Shown: in pieces, positions 7,427 through 16,100 of the stretch
Numbering within the stretch: position 1 is the stretch's first letter
Layout: every line of letters starts with the position of its first letter
Made by a program: the position numbers and the translations under genes
Source: DATGLE01 sp035294325
GTDB lineage: Bacteria; Chloroflexota; Ktedonobacteria; Ktedonobacterales; Ktedonobacteraceae
Assembly: GCA_035294325.1 (NCBI GenBank)
Contig: DATGLE010000241.1
Coordinates: forward strand, 1-29,373
Direction: 5' to 3'
DNA length: 29,373 nt
The notes under the pieces: model-generated
What the model was told of the DNA's origin: nothing
Databases searched by the model: none
The model's input: only the letters and a program-made list of their open reading frames with translations

Positions 7427-7479
7427 TCAGAGGAGGCGTATGGCTGCGGGCACTGCCCGCAGCCATACGCCTCCTCTGA
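7427..7479. terminator. 26-bp perfect hairpin after the methyltransferase gene
   Basis: 7427-7452 is exactly complementary to 7454-7479, with a single base between, so in practice a 26-bp near-blunt palindrome. It begins eight bases after the minus-strand stop codon of the methyltransferase (7487). There is no T-run, so it may be a 3'-end stabiliser, an unusual terminator, or the central hairpin of the adjoining copy 6. Confidence 0.55.
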
Positions 7480-7486
7480 ATCTGAT

Positions 7487-8119
7487 CTATAGCCGCTCCC
7501 TGCGCCTCAGAATCATCGATTGAAAATGGAAGTCCTTATCGTTGAGCGGGATTGCTTTAAAGGAGACGAGATCGAAGAAAGGAGCCGTGGCCCGCAGCAT
7601 GAACTCGTCTGTGTGGCGAGCGAAGAAGCGCGGCGGTTTGTGCGCGTCATCCTCATACACTCCTTCCTGCTCAACGCCGCCGTAGACACCCAGGAAGAAA
7701 AGGCCGCCAGGACGCAGCAACTCGCGCAACTTCCGCAGGACCGCCGGCAGGCCACTTGAGGGGACATGCAGCAGGCAGTTGAGCGCGTAGATGGCATCAA
7801 AGGAGACAGGCGAAAAATCCAGGCTCAGAAAATCCATCACGTATGCTTCTAATCCCTTCTCACGGCACAACTCGACCATAGCCGGGGAGAGATCGGTACA
7901 GACCACATGCATGCCATTCTCCTGGAAGAAAAGGCTGTCCTGCCCGGTGCCGGCACCGACCTCCAGCAGCGTCGTCTTGCCTTCCTGTCGCAAAAGCGCG
8001 AGAAACTTCTCGCGCTCGGCAACCTTCCAGGGTTCCTTTCCGGCCTGATTGCGCTGCATGGCGCTTTCACGGCTATACGCGGCCCGCAGCGACGTTAGCA
8101 CCTGCTGATATTCGCTCAT
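7487..8119 (-). CDS. Class I SAM-dependent methyltransferase
   Basis: The 210-residue cytosolic protein has the Rossmann methyltransferase signature. Motif I is LLEVGAGTGQDSLFF (51-65), the acidic end of strand 2 is VVCTDLSPAMVELC, a motif-II-like segment is FDAIYALNCLLHVP, and a LRPGGLFFLGVYGG strand follows. This is the Methyltransf_25/11 type found in many small-molecule methyltransferases; the substrate is not predictable. ATG 8117-8119 is preceded by AGGAG nine bases upstream. It stands as a single minus-strand gene, divergent from the START-like gene. The 219-bp spacer 8120-8338 holds no clear repeat, and no promoter with good spacing was found in it. Confidence 0.85.
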   Translation of the reverse strand: MSEYQQVLTSLRAAYSRESAMQRNQAGKEPWKVAEREKFLALLRQEGKTTLLEVGAGTGQDSLFFQENGMHVVCTDLSPAMVELCREKGLEAYVMDFLSLDFSPVSFDAIYALNCLLHVPSSGLPAVLRKLRELLRPGGLFFLGVYGGVEQEGVYEDDAHKPPRFFARHTDEFMLRATAPFFDLVSFKAIPLNDKDFHFQSMILRRRERL

Positions 8120-8338
8120 GATTTATCGCTCCTATCTTATAAACGCCCTGAAAATATAACACATCTCCTAACACTATCTCCATTATTCTTTCTCAGCCAC
8201 GCTTCAGCAAGCTTACAGATCCATCTCAAAATGCGGCTGTATCATTGCCTGTAGCGAAGCAGTGCTCTCTCCAGAGCAACGAGGATCAGGAGAAGAGTAC
8301 GAGGCAAAGGAACATAGAATGCAGAAGGAGAATTCACG

Positions 8339-8815
8339 TTGAGTAAACTCAACATTATTGCCGAACCTGGAAAACAAGAGATCATCATGACGCGCACATT
8401 CGATGCGCCGCGCGAACTTGTATACAGGGCATACACGGATCCACGGCTGATACCGCAGTGGTGGGGACCGAAAAGCGAGACAACCACTGTAGACCAGATG
8501 GATGTGAGGCAGGGAGGCTCCTGGAGATATATTCAGCGCAACGATGACGGCCAGGAATACGCATTTCGTGGGGTATATCATGAAGTGAAAGCCCCTGAAC
8601 GGCTGGTCTATACCTTTGAATTCGAAGGGATGCCCGGGCACGTCTTGCTGGAAACGGTGATCTTCGAGGAGGAGGGCAGCAAGACAAAGCTGACCGACCA
8701 GATAGTCTTCCAGACAATCGAGGACCGTGACGGAATGCTCAAGACCGGAATGGAGCAAGGGGCCGCCGAGTCTATGGAGCGCCTGGAGAAACTACTGCAA
8801 CTGGTCAGGAAATAA
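8339..8815 (+). CDS. SRPBCC (AHSA1/START-like) family protein
   Basis: The 158-residue protein has the typical AHSA1-like pattern: a leading strand NIIAEPGKQEIIMTRTFDAP, then RELVYRAYTDPRLIPQWWGP with the characteristic tryptophan pair, GGSWRYIQRNDDG, a FRGVYHEV strand, and the C-terminal helix MEQGAAESMERLEKLLQLV. These proteins form a hydrophobic ligand-binding cavity and are common in soil bacteria, often without known ligand. The start is TTG 8339-8341, preceded by AAGGAG at eight bases. It is chosen because the family's N-terminal strand begins right there and no in-frame ATG precedes it. It is convergent with the CocE-type gene, with a hairpin between. Confidence 0.87.
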   Translation: MSKLNIIAEPGKQEIIMTRTFDAPRELVYRAYTDPRLIPQWWGPKSETTTVDQMDVRQGGSWRYIQRNDDGQEYAFRGVYHEVKAPERLVYTFEFEGMPGHVLLETVIFEEEGSKTKLTDQIVFQTIEDRDGMLKTGMEQGAAESMERLEKLLQLVRK

Positions 8816-8870
8816 TGGCGAGGGCACATGACCAGACACTCCCGCGCCGACAAAGGCGTCTGGCGGGAGA

Positions 8871-8896
8871 GGCAGGAGGGCCGGTGCCCTCCTGCC
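8871..8896. terminator. GC-rich hairpin between convergent genes
   Basis: A perfect 11-bp stem (8871-8881 with 8886-8896) with a 4-nt loop CGGT lies midway between the stops at 8815 and 8965. There is no T-run. A second, interrupted inverted repeat (CTCCCGC...GCGGGAG) precedes it at about 8848-8868. Confidence 0.5.
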
Positions 8897-8964
8897 CAGG
8901 CATGAGATAGTAACGTACCCCTTTCGCCCCCTCTCTTGTCCACGGCCTGGTAGAGCTATCTCTA

Positions 8965-10737
8965 TCAGGCCGGTACAATCGGCAGCAGCACATACGAGGG
9001 ATGCTCCGCGTCATGCAGGATCGTCTGGTGGGCTACCGCCAGTTCGCTATCAGCGCCGAATTCGTGCCCGGTGTTCGGATTGCGGTCCCAGCGCGGAAAA
9101 TTGCTGCTCGTCACATCCAGCCGGATGCGATGTCCCTTCTTAAAGAGATTGCTCGTCGACCATAGATCGATCTCGTACTCGTAGGCTTTCCCCGGCTCGA
9201 TCAGCGAAGGGGCCTCGCCGCGCGCGAAATTGCGATAGCGAGCGCGAATGATGCCATCGGTCAGGTTCTGCGCATAGCCATCGGGATGTACGTCGACGAG
9301 GCGCGCCACAAAATCTGTATCCGGCGCGCTCGAAGAGGCCCACAGGTGTACTATGATCGGCCCCGTCACCTCGACATCCCGCTCCAGTTCCGGCGTCGTA
9401 TAGACCAGCACATCTTCGCGTCCCTCTACCGGGCGCTGATCGAAGGGACCGGCGCGAAACTCCGGCGACATCAACAGCGCGCCGCCACGCGTCATTACCG
9501 GATGGGCCGGGTCGTAATCGTAGCGGTCGGGAGGCTCGCTGTCAGGGGCGGCGACGCTGAGCATGCCATCGCCATCGAGCGAATTGGCATGGCCGTCGCT
9601 GTGAAGATAGTAGCGCGTCTCAACGGCGCGCGCCAGCGGCCACTCCTGCTCGTCGCGCCAGATGTTCGCCCCCATCACGAAGATCTTGATTGGCGCCTCG
9701 TTCAAGATGCCGGTATCGATGCCCTTCAAGAACTGATCGAACCAGCGCAATTGTAAACTCTGAAAGTCAATCTGCAAGTCGATAAAAGCCGGTGTCGCGC
9801 CAAAGCCGAAGTTAATTTCGCCGACCGGGTTGGTCGCGCCTCCATGCACCCAGGGACCGATCAGCAGCTTGCTCTGTCGCGCCTCGGGAGTACTGCCGTG
9901 CTCGCGCATGATCTTGAAATTCTCAATCGTATCTTGCAGGAAGATGTCATACCAGCCGCCGGCATTGAAGGTCGCGGCGATCACGCCCTCGTGTTTCCCG
10001 CGAATGGTCATAGGCTCGGCATAGGTGCGATCCATCGGATGCCGGACGAGTTCAAAAAAGGCCGGCGACACGTCGCTGCGCTTCAAAGGCGCGAAGTCCT
10101 TGAGCGGCAGTGACCAGTAGCCCTCCGGTCCCAGATTGTCTATTTCCGTGGCAAGTGTGCGGATAGCGCTGCCAAGAACGCGCGGATCGGGATTATCGCC
10201 ATAGCGACGCATCAACATATCAAGCCCCATTGAAAGTTGCCAGCTTCCCGCACTGCCCAGTTCGAAAGCGCCTCCGCGAAACAGCACTCCGTTAAGCGGA
10301 TCGTTCCATGTGATATACGGGACCATGGCCTTCAATGCGGGCGGATGATGTACCGCCGACGACCACTGCGTGAAGCCGAAGTAGGAGGCGCCATACATAC
10401 CAACATTGCCATCGCTATAGGGCAGGCTGGCGGCCCATTCAATGGTATCAACGCCATCCAGCGCTTCGTTGCGGAATGGATCCCACTCGCCCCCGGAGGC
10501 AAAACGACCTCGCGTATCCTGCACGATTACGACATAGCCACGGCGCGCTACCTGCGCAGCATCGAGCACAGAATTGCCGATAGGGAAATCCTTGCCATAG
10601 GGGAGGCGCGTGAGCAGAACGGGCCAGCGGCCCTCGCCTGCTGGCCGGTAGACATTGGCCCGTAAGATGACGCCATCACGCATTTGCGCCGGCACATCAT
10701 AATCTACGACGATTTGCTGATTCGTTGCCATAGACAT
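8965..10737 (-). CDS. CocE/NonD-family hydrolase (X-Pro dipeptidyl-peptidase S15-like)
   Basis: The 590-residue protein is an alpha/beta-hydrolase with the S15/CocE layout. The nucleophile is S118 in GMYGASYFGFTQW, the acid is D264 in NAGGWYDIFLQ and the base is H298 in IGPWVHGGATN. These spacings match cocaine-esterase-like enzymes. The C-terminal third (about 440-590: TTPELERDVEVTGPIIVHLW, then FVARLVDVHPDG) is the jelly-roll XPDP_C domain. It should cleave an ester or amide; the substrate is open. There is no signal peptide, so it is cytosolic. ATG 10735-10737 has GGAGAG upstream; a second ATG two codons later is possible. The 5' region contains no clear promoter. Confidence 0.9.
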   Translation of the reverse strand: MSMATNQQIVVDYDVPAQMRDGVILRANVYRPAGEGRWPVLLTRLPYGKDFPIGNSVLDAAQVARRGYVVIVQDTRGRFASGGEWDPFRNEALDGVDTIEWAASLPYSDGNVGMYGASYFGFTQWSSAVHHPPALKAMVPYITWNDPLNGVLFRGGAFELGSAGSWQLSMGLDMLMRRYGDNPDPRVLGSAIRTLATEIDNLGPEGYWSLPLKDFAPLKRSDVSPAFFELVRHPMDRTYAEPMTIRGKHEGVIAATFNAGGWYDIFLQDTIENFKIMREHGSTPEARQSKLLIGPWVHGGATNPVGEINFGFGATPAFIDLQIDFQSLQLRWFDQFLKGIDTGILNEAPIKIFVMGANIWRDEQEWPLARAVETRYYLHSDGHANSLDGDGMLSVAAPDSEPPDRYDYDPAHPVMTRGGALLMSPEFRAGPFDQRPVEGREDVLVYTTPELERDVEVTGPIIVHLWASSSAPDTDFVARLVDVHPDGYAQNLTDGIIRARYRNFARGEAPSLIEPGKAYEYEIDLWSTSNLFKKGHRIRLDVTSSNFPRWDRNPNTGHEFGADSELAVAHQTILHDAEHPSYVLLPIVPA

Positions 10738-10885
10738 TGGTACTCTCCTGTTTGGAAAATAAAAAATCAGGTATATCTTACAACAAAAAGATCAAGAGAA
10801 TGCCACCAGGTATAAGGACCAGATTATGCGGGTAACAGGCTCTACTCCTCTTTTTATCTTTTTGCCGAAAATATGCCGGAGGCAT

Positions 10886-11013
10886 TGAGAGAGTGTCTGA
10901 TTTTCGACAGCCTCGCTTGCTCGCTCCTGCGGCGCTCTCCCTTTTCGACGCGGCGGAGCCGTGCGACCACTCCATAGAGAGGGCGAGGAAGCTGAGCGTC
11001 AGACATTCTCTGA
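10886..11013. repeat. Composite palindromic element, copy 7 (complete terminal repeats)
   Basis: Both terminal repeats are clear: left TGAGAGAGTGTCTGATTTTC (10886-10905), and right reading, on the other strand, TCAGAGAATGTCTGACGCTC (10994-11013). They extend imperfectly to about 35 bp with CCTCGC at the inner side. Both arms are present, GCTCCTGCGGCGCTC (10923-10937) and GCGGCGGAGCCG, but no central hairpin. It occupies the spacer 10738-11137 between divergent genes; the rest of that spacer is AT-rich with nothing else recognised on the left, and the FHA promoter on the right. Confidence 0.75.
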
Positions 11014-11032
11014 GGGGCTATCAGGACGGGAC

Positions 11033-11061
11033 TTGAAAATGGCTCTTCTCCATAGTATACT
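11033..11061 (+). promoter_or_regulatory. Sigma70-like promoter of the FHA gene
   Basis: TTGAAA (11033-11038) and TATACT (11056-11061) are separated by 17 bp, giving a leader of about 70 nt. It begins 20 bp after the right end of palindromic copy 7. Confidence 0.65.
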
Positions 11062-11137
11062 CATTCACACAGCGGGGGCTATGTTTCATTTTACAACGCG
11101 CACAGGTTAACATTCTGCACCGAGGCGAGTAAGCCGC

Positions 11138-11821
11138 ATGGCACAAGAATATACACCGGGAGCATACCTTGTCATTCAGAAGGGCAATCTGCTTGGCAAG
11201 CGTGTCGAATTGTGGAAAGAGTGTACTACGATAGGTCGTAGTCGCGACTGCGATATTTTTCTGGAGGATATTTCCGTTCATCGCAGGCAGGCCAGCATTT
11301 TGCTGACGCCCGATGGCTACGTATTACGAGATGACCACGGCAGCGGCGATAGCTTCGTCAATGGCTATCCCATCACGCAACAATTGCTCAACCACGGCGA
11401 TCAATTGCTTTTTGGCAACACGCACCTGACCTTCTTTGCCAGCGAGGGGACCAGGCCCTTTCAGCTTCCTACGTCACGCGGGCGCGAACTACACATCGGC
11501 CGGCCGCCCGATCTCTATCCCGCCGTCATCGCACGTCTGGAGCTTGTCAACGCTCGCGGGGCACCCCGTAGCTTCGAATTGCCAGCGAAGATGACCATTG
11601 GCCGCAGTCGCGGCTGCGATATCTTCCTGGAAGACCTGGCGGTGAGCCGCGTGCATGCCACGATACGCGAACTGGAGGATGGAGACTACGAACTGACCGA
11701 CAATCGTTCCGCTACCGGTACTTTCGTTAATGGGCGAGCGATGTCGCGCTGCATCCTTCACGACGGCGATACGGTCCAGATTGGCGCGAGCGTGTTTACC
11801 TTCCGCCTCTCGCAATCCTGA
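11138..11821 (+). CDS. Double-FHA-domain protein
   Basis: The 227-residue soluble protein is made of two forkhead-associated domains joined by a linker of about 40 residues. FHA1 (about 10-100) has G33-R-S35 and FVNG (73-76), but the usual SR-x-H is replaced by H48-R-R-Q51, so phospho-Thr binding may be altered. FHA2 (about 130-224) has intact G155-R-S157, S170-R-V-H173-A and GTFVNG (194-199). FHA domains read phosphothreonine, so it probably reads the output of Ser/Thr kinases such as those encoded in this window. The start is ATG 11138 behind GAGGCGAG, with a promoter at 11033-11061. Its last 26 bases overlap the end of the convergent gene. Confidence 0.92.
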   Translation: MAQEYTPGAYLVIQKGNLLGKRVELWKECTTIGRSRDCDIFLEDISVHRRQASILLTPDGYVLRDDHGSGDSFVNGYPITQQLLNHGDQLLFGNTHLTFFASEGTRPFQLPTSRGRELHIGRPPDLYPAVIARLELVNARGAPRSFELPAKMTIGRSRGCDIFLEDLAVSRVHATIRELEDGDYELTDNRSATGTFVNGRAMSRCILHDGDTVQIGASVFTFRLSQS

Positions 11822-12665
11822 TCTTCTTTTCGGGCGCCCGCAGCAGCCGTTGCAGATATTGCATGCGCTCCCCATAATAGTCGATCTCTTCGCCGTTGCG
11901 GCGCAGAGGAGGCGCATAGGCCAGCGTCTCGCGCATGAACTGGCGTACCTCCTGTGGCACGTCCTGCATGTCCGTCCCCTTGCTTGCCCCCTGGCGTACA
12001 CGCGTAGACGAAATATCACGGTAGGCCGCATCGAACGGGAGCGCATGAATATAGCGAGCGAATTGTCGATTCTGCGGCTGCTGCAATAGTTCGTTTAATT
12101 CGCGCTCGCCGGCGTTGCCGCGCGGCGCGACCAGCAATTCCGCTAACTTGAAGAGTTCGCGCAGCGAAGCATCGCGATCATCATAGTAGTGAGGATCGAG
12201 GATCTGCACGATCTTATCGAAGCCGATCAGGAACAGGATACGCCTGATGCCTGAGAAAGAGCGGCGTATCCCCTCAGCCTGCTCAACATACAGACCACGA
12301 TTGAAGAGCATCACCCCCGCGTGCGCGAGACGCCGCCGCACAAGCGTTTGCAGCAGCATAATGCGATCAAGCTGCGTGGGCCGCTCGACATTCTCTTTAT
12401 CAACGGTATGCTTGCTCATCGCCGCGTAGAGATGGCTCGGCCCCCGCGAACGCATGAAAGACTGCGCCTGCTTCATGAGCGCGATATGAGCCGTCGTCGG
12501 CGGGTTGAATGAGCCGGTGAAGACGATGATATCGCCGTGTGGCCGGGGCGAACCGGAGACAACGAGCGCTTGCGGCGGCCCCGCTGGATCAAGCCGGTCG
12601 AGCAACGCCTGCACGTCCCTCATGCGTTCGATTGTCCGTTTAGAGATATATGGGATTTCGGTCAT
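11796..12665 (-). CDS. Nicotinamide/nicotinate mononucleotide adenylyltransferase-like protein
   Basis: The 289-residue protein has the nucleotidyltransferase core. FTGSFNPPTTAH (49-60) corresponds to the GxFxPxHxGH-type motif with the final His kept, a LIGFDKIVQILDP segment (146-158) resembles the NadD G-x-D-x-W region, and ISSTRVR (218-224) is the C-terminal ISSTxxR motif. Known members transfer AMP from ATP to NMN or NaMN. It is much longer than standard NadD (about 200 residues), with about 45 extra N-terminal and 60 extra C-terminal residues, so it could be a divergent paralog with another substrate. ATG 12663-12665 lacks a clear ribosome-binding site. The 3' end overlaps the FHA gene by 26 bp. 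Confidence 0.75.
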   Translation of the reverse strand: MTEIPYISKRTIERMRDVQALLDRLDPAGPPQALVVSGSPRPHGDIIVFTGSFNPPTTAHIALMKQAQSFMRSRGPSHLYAAMSKHTVDKENVERPTQLDRIMLLQTLVRRRLAHAGVMLFNRGLYVEQAEGIRRSFSGIRRILFLIGFDKIVQILDPHYYDDRDASLRELFKLAELLVAPRGNAGERELNELLQQPQNRQFARYIHALPFDAAYRDISSTRVRQGASKGTDMQDVPQEVRQFMRETLAYAPPLRRNGEEIDYYGERMQYLQRLLRAPEKKIRIARGGR

Positions 12666-12699
12666 ACACTGTTATTTTAATCGTTTATGTGAGATGAGG

Positions 12700-12950
12700 G
12701 CAAGGGCAAGACGGGGGCAAGGGCAAGGCGGGGGCAAGGGCAAGGCGGCGGCCAGCGCAAGACGGGGGCAAGGGCAAGGCGGGGGCAAGCCCAAGACGGG
12801 GGCAAGCCCCGTCTCTACACGCCGAGGTGTCGGCAGGACGGGGGCAAGGGCAGGACGGCGGCAAGGGTACGACGGGGGCAAGGGCAAGACGGGGGCAAGC
12901 CCCGTCTCTACACGCCGAGGTGTAGAGACGGGGCTTGCCCCCGTCTTGCC
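12700..12950. repeat. G-rich tandem repeats with a 31-bp perfect palindrome
   Basis: The plus strand carries degenerate repeats of GACGGGGGCAAGGGCAAG. A 38-bp segment containing CAAGCCCCGTCTCTACACG occurs twice (12793-12830 and 12886-12923). The second copy forms the left half of a perfect 31-bp inverted repeat (12883-12913 with 12920-12950, 6-nt loop). No gene is credible here despite open frames, because the composition is purely repetitive. Confidence 0.8.
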
Positions 12951-13090
12951 TGACCACCCTCTTACCTGACCCACCCTCTTACCTGACCCACCCTCTTGCC
13001 TGACCCCCGTCTTACCTAACCCTCGTCGTATCCTGACCCACCGTTGTATCCTGACCACCGTCCTGCCCGCACCTGCCTGCCTTGCCTCCG
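12951..13090. repeat. C-rich degenerate tandem repeats beyond the palindrome
   Basis: Units of about 17-18 bp resembling CTTACCTGACCCACCCT repeat at least six times, decaying to the right. The G-rich strand is minus here and plus on the other side of the palindrome, so the whole tract 12700-13090 is roughly symmetrical about 12916. It lies just beyond the stop codon of the large TPR kinase (13104). Confidence 0.7.
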
Positions 13091-13103
13091 CCCTCGCCCG
13101 ATT

Positions 13104-16100
13104 TTATTGCCGGCGGGACGCGACTGCGCTCCCTGCGACCTCTTCGCGCCGGGCGGTCCCGTAGTAGCCAAGCTGCCTGGCGCGCTCATAGGCCGCATGC
13201 TGCTCCTCCAGAGAGCCACCCAGATATTTCAGCGCATCGCCCTTGTTATGATAAAAAACCGCGCGCTCGGGATCGAGGCGGATGGCCTGCTCGTAGGCTG
13301 CCAGCGCCTCTTTATAGCGTTTCATCTCGAAGAGGACGCGGCCCTTGCCATTATAAGCCGCGGCATCGCCCGGGTCGATGCGGATCGCCTCCTTATAGGC
13401 CGCCAGCGCCTCTTTGTAGCGTTGGAGGTTTTTCAGCGCCAGCCCCTTATTGTTATAGAAGGTCGCATTACGCGGCTCCAGTTTCAATGCCTCCTCATAC
13501 GCCGCCAGGGCATCCGCATTGCGATGCAGTCCAACAAGTGCATTCCCCCTGCCATTATGCGCCTTCGCATCGTCTGGATCGCGGCGCAGAGCTTGATCGT
13601 AGGCTTTCAGTGCCTCCGAGTTACGACCAAGCTTCCAGAGCGTATCTCCCCGGCCCTCGTAGGCCCGCACATTGTCGGCGTCGAGACGAAGAGCCTGCTC
13701 ATAGGCTTTCAGCGCCTCCTCGTTTCGATTGAGATTATACAGCGTTTTTCCGGCGTTATAGTGGAAAGCAGGGTTAAGGGTGTCCAATTGAATCGCGCAG
13801 GTATACGCCTCCAGCGCCTCCCCGTAGCGCCTGAGCATGGAGAGGGCTTCACCCATACCGTTGTGCGCCGGAGCATAAGCCGGATCGAGTTGCGCCGCAT
13901 ACTCGTAGGCGATCAGGGCCTCCTCGTAGCGCCCGAGGTGATAGCAGGCATTGCCGGTACCGGTATAAGCGACAGCCGAAGCCGATTGCAACTCGATGGC
14001 CTGCTCATACGCGTGCAACGCCTCTTCATAGCGCTGCAATGCACAGAGTGCATCCCCCTTGCCTGTATAAGCGGCTGCGTCCGGCTCAAGCTGTATTGCC
14101 TGCTCATACGCTTCCAGAGCCTCTTCATCGCGTCGCAGCGCATGCAGCGCAGCGCCCCTGCCGACATGGGCGCTGCTACAGGCAGGGCACAGTTTCAACG
14201 CCCGTTCGTAGACGGCCAGCGCTTCCTCATCGCGCCTGAGCCGGTGCAGCGCCGCGCCCTTATGGCTGTGAAAGCTGGCCTCGCATGGGCGCAGGCGAAT
14301 GGCGTTCTCATAGGCCGCCAGCGCCTCCTCATCGCGTTTGAGTGCACAGAGAACGACGCCCCTGTTATCGTGGACGCTGGCATCCTGGGGATCGAGCTGG
14401 AGAGCTTCATCATATGCCTCCAGAGCCTCTTCGAAGCGACCCAGCTGGCGCAGCGCATCTCCCCGCCCTTTGTAGGACTCGGCGTCCTGCGGTTTCAGTT
14501 GAACGGCCTGCTCATATGCTTCCAGAGCCTCCTCATAGCGCTCAAGCTTGTAGAGCGTATGTCCTTTCTTCCTGTGGGCCAGAGCAGAAGCGGGATAGCG
14601 TTCAATGGCATGCTCGTAAGCCGCCAGCGCTTCCTCGTAGGCGCCGAGACTGTAAAGCGCATGCCCTTTGCCACAATAGGTACTGGAGTCCGGCTCCAGA
14701 GCGATAGCCTGATCGTAGGCCGCCAGAGCCTCCTCATCGCGCTTGAGGCCGTAAAGCGCGCCCCCCTTGCCGCTATAAGCGGCGGCGGCACATGGTTGCA
14801 GGCGAATAGCCTGCTCATACGCCAGTAACGCTTCTTCAAAACGGCCGAGTTCGCAGAGCGCTGCCCCCCGGCCAATGTAAACAAGCGCATCCTGTGCATC
14901 CAGTCGCAGCGCCTGGTCATAGGCTTCCAGGGCTTCATTGTAACGATTAAGCGCGTAGAGCGCGTTGCCTTTGTGGTAGTAAAAGATCGCGTTATCAGCG
15001 TCAAGTTGAATAGCCCGCTTATGCGCGTCCAGTGATCTGGAGTAGCATTTGAGATGGTAGAGCGCGAGGCCCTTGTTATCATGGAAAATGGCTTCCTGCG
15101 TATTAAGCTGCATGGCACAATCGTAGGCCGCAAGGGCCGCCTCGTACTGGCCCAGTTCGCGCAGGGCGTTTCCTCGGCCGTTATAAGCGGCAGCAAAGGT
15201 CGCATCGATCTGGATGGCCCGGTTATATGCCTGCAACGCATCTTCGTACCGCCCCAACTGCCAGAGGGCATTGCCCTTGCCATTGTAGCAGGCGGCAAAG
15301 TTGGGAGCGAGAAACATAGTCTGCTCATAGGTTGTGAGCGCATCCTGGTAGCGCCCCAGTGCATAGAGCGCGTTTCCCCGATTGTACCAGGCATCCTTGT
15401 AGTGAGCGTCGCAACTGATTGCCTGCTCATACGCGGCCAGCGCCTTCTCGTGCTGCCCGCTGCGCTGGAGGGCTTCCCCTTTCTTGTTATAGGCGGTAGC
15501 GGAGTTGGGATCAAGAAGAATGGCACGCTCATAAGCTATGATAGCCTCCGCATACTGCCCGGCCTCATAGCGCATATTCCCCTCGTTGAGCCACTGCACT
15601 TTACTCCAGTGCGCTCTATCGGCAGCCTGCACGGGCGGCTCGTGCTCCGGTCCAACAGGAATCGTTGCATACGATGGAGACGCGGCAGGTGGGGACGCCG
15701 GCTCATCCATTCGTGGAGCCGGGGCATCCGGGGCAGGCGCGTGCAGGGCTTCGAGAAAAGCGCTGATTGTAGGGAAACGATCACGCCTCTGCTTCGCCAT
15801 TGCCTTGAGGATAGCCTGCTCGATAGGCGCGGGGAGCGCGGCATTGAGCAGGCTCGGGGCCGCCGGCTGCTTCTCGGTATGCTGATAGATCATGGCGATC
15901 ACATTGTCGGCCTGGAACGGACGCCGCCCGGTAAACACCTCATAGGCGATACAACCGAGCGAATACTGATCGCTCTCCTTACGCGCCTTCGCCCTGAACT
16001 GTTCCGGCGCCATATACGCAGGCGTACCGCAGGCATCAGAATCCTCGATACTGACGGTACTCAGAACGGTAGCAAGGCCGAAATCTGCAAGCAGCGCCTC

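Noticed and set aside
12505..13058. Open frames on both strands through the G-rich tandem repeats
   Set aside because: They encode only low-complexity repeats (Gly/Gln/Lys- or Pro/Leu-rich), lack start signals, and follow from the absence of stop codons in the repeat unit.
12700..13090. CRISPR array
   Set aside because: The units are contiguous and degenerate, with no unique spacers, and no cas genes are near.
13044..14828. Long open frame on the plus strand (594 codons) opposite the TPR kinase
   Set aside because: It is the antisense shadow of a repetitive, codon-biased gene. The protein shows the same 34-residue period in nonsense composition, has no ribosome-binding site, and lies wholly within a confident gene.
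13200..15600. 102-bp periodic DNA as a non-coding tandem repeat
   Set aside because: The period is 34 codons and is fully explained by the TPR array.
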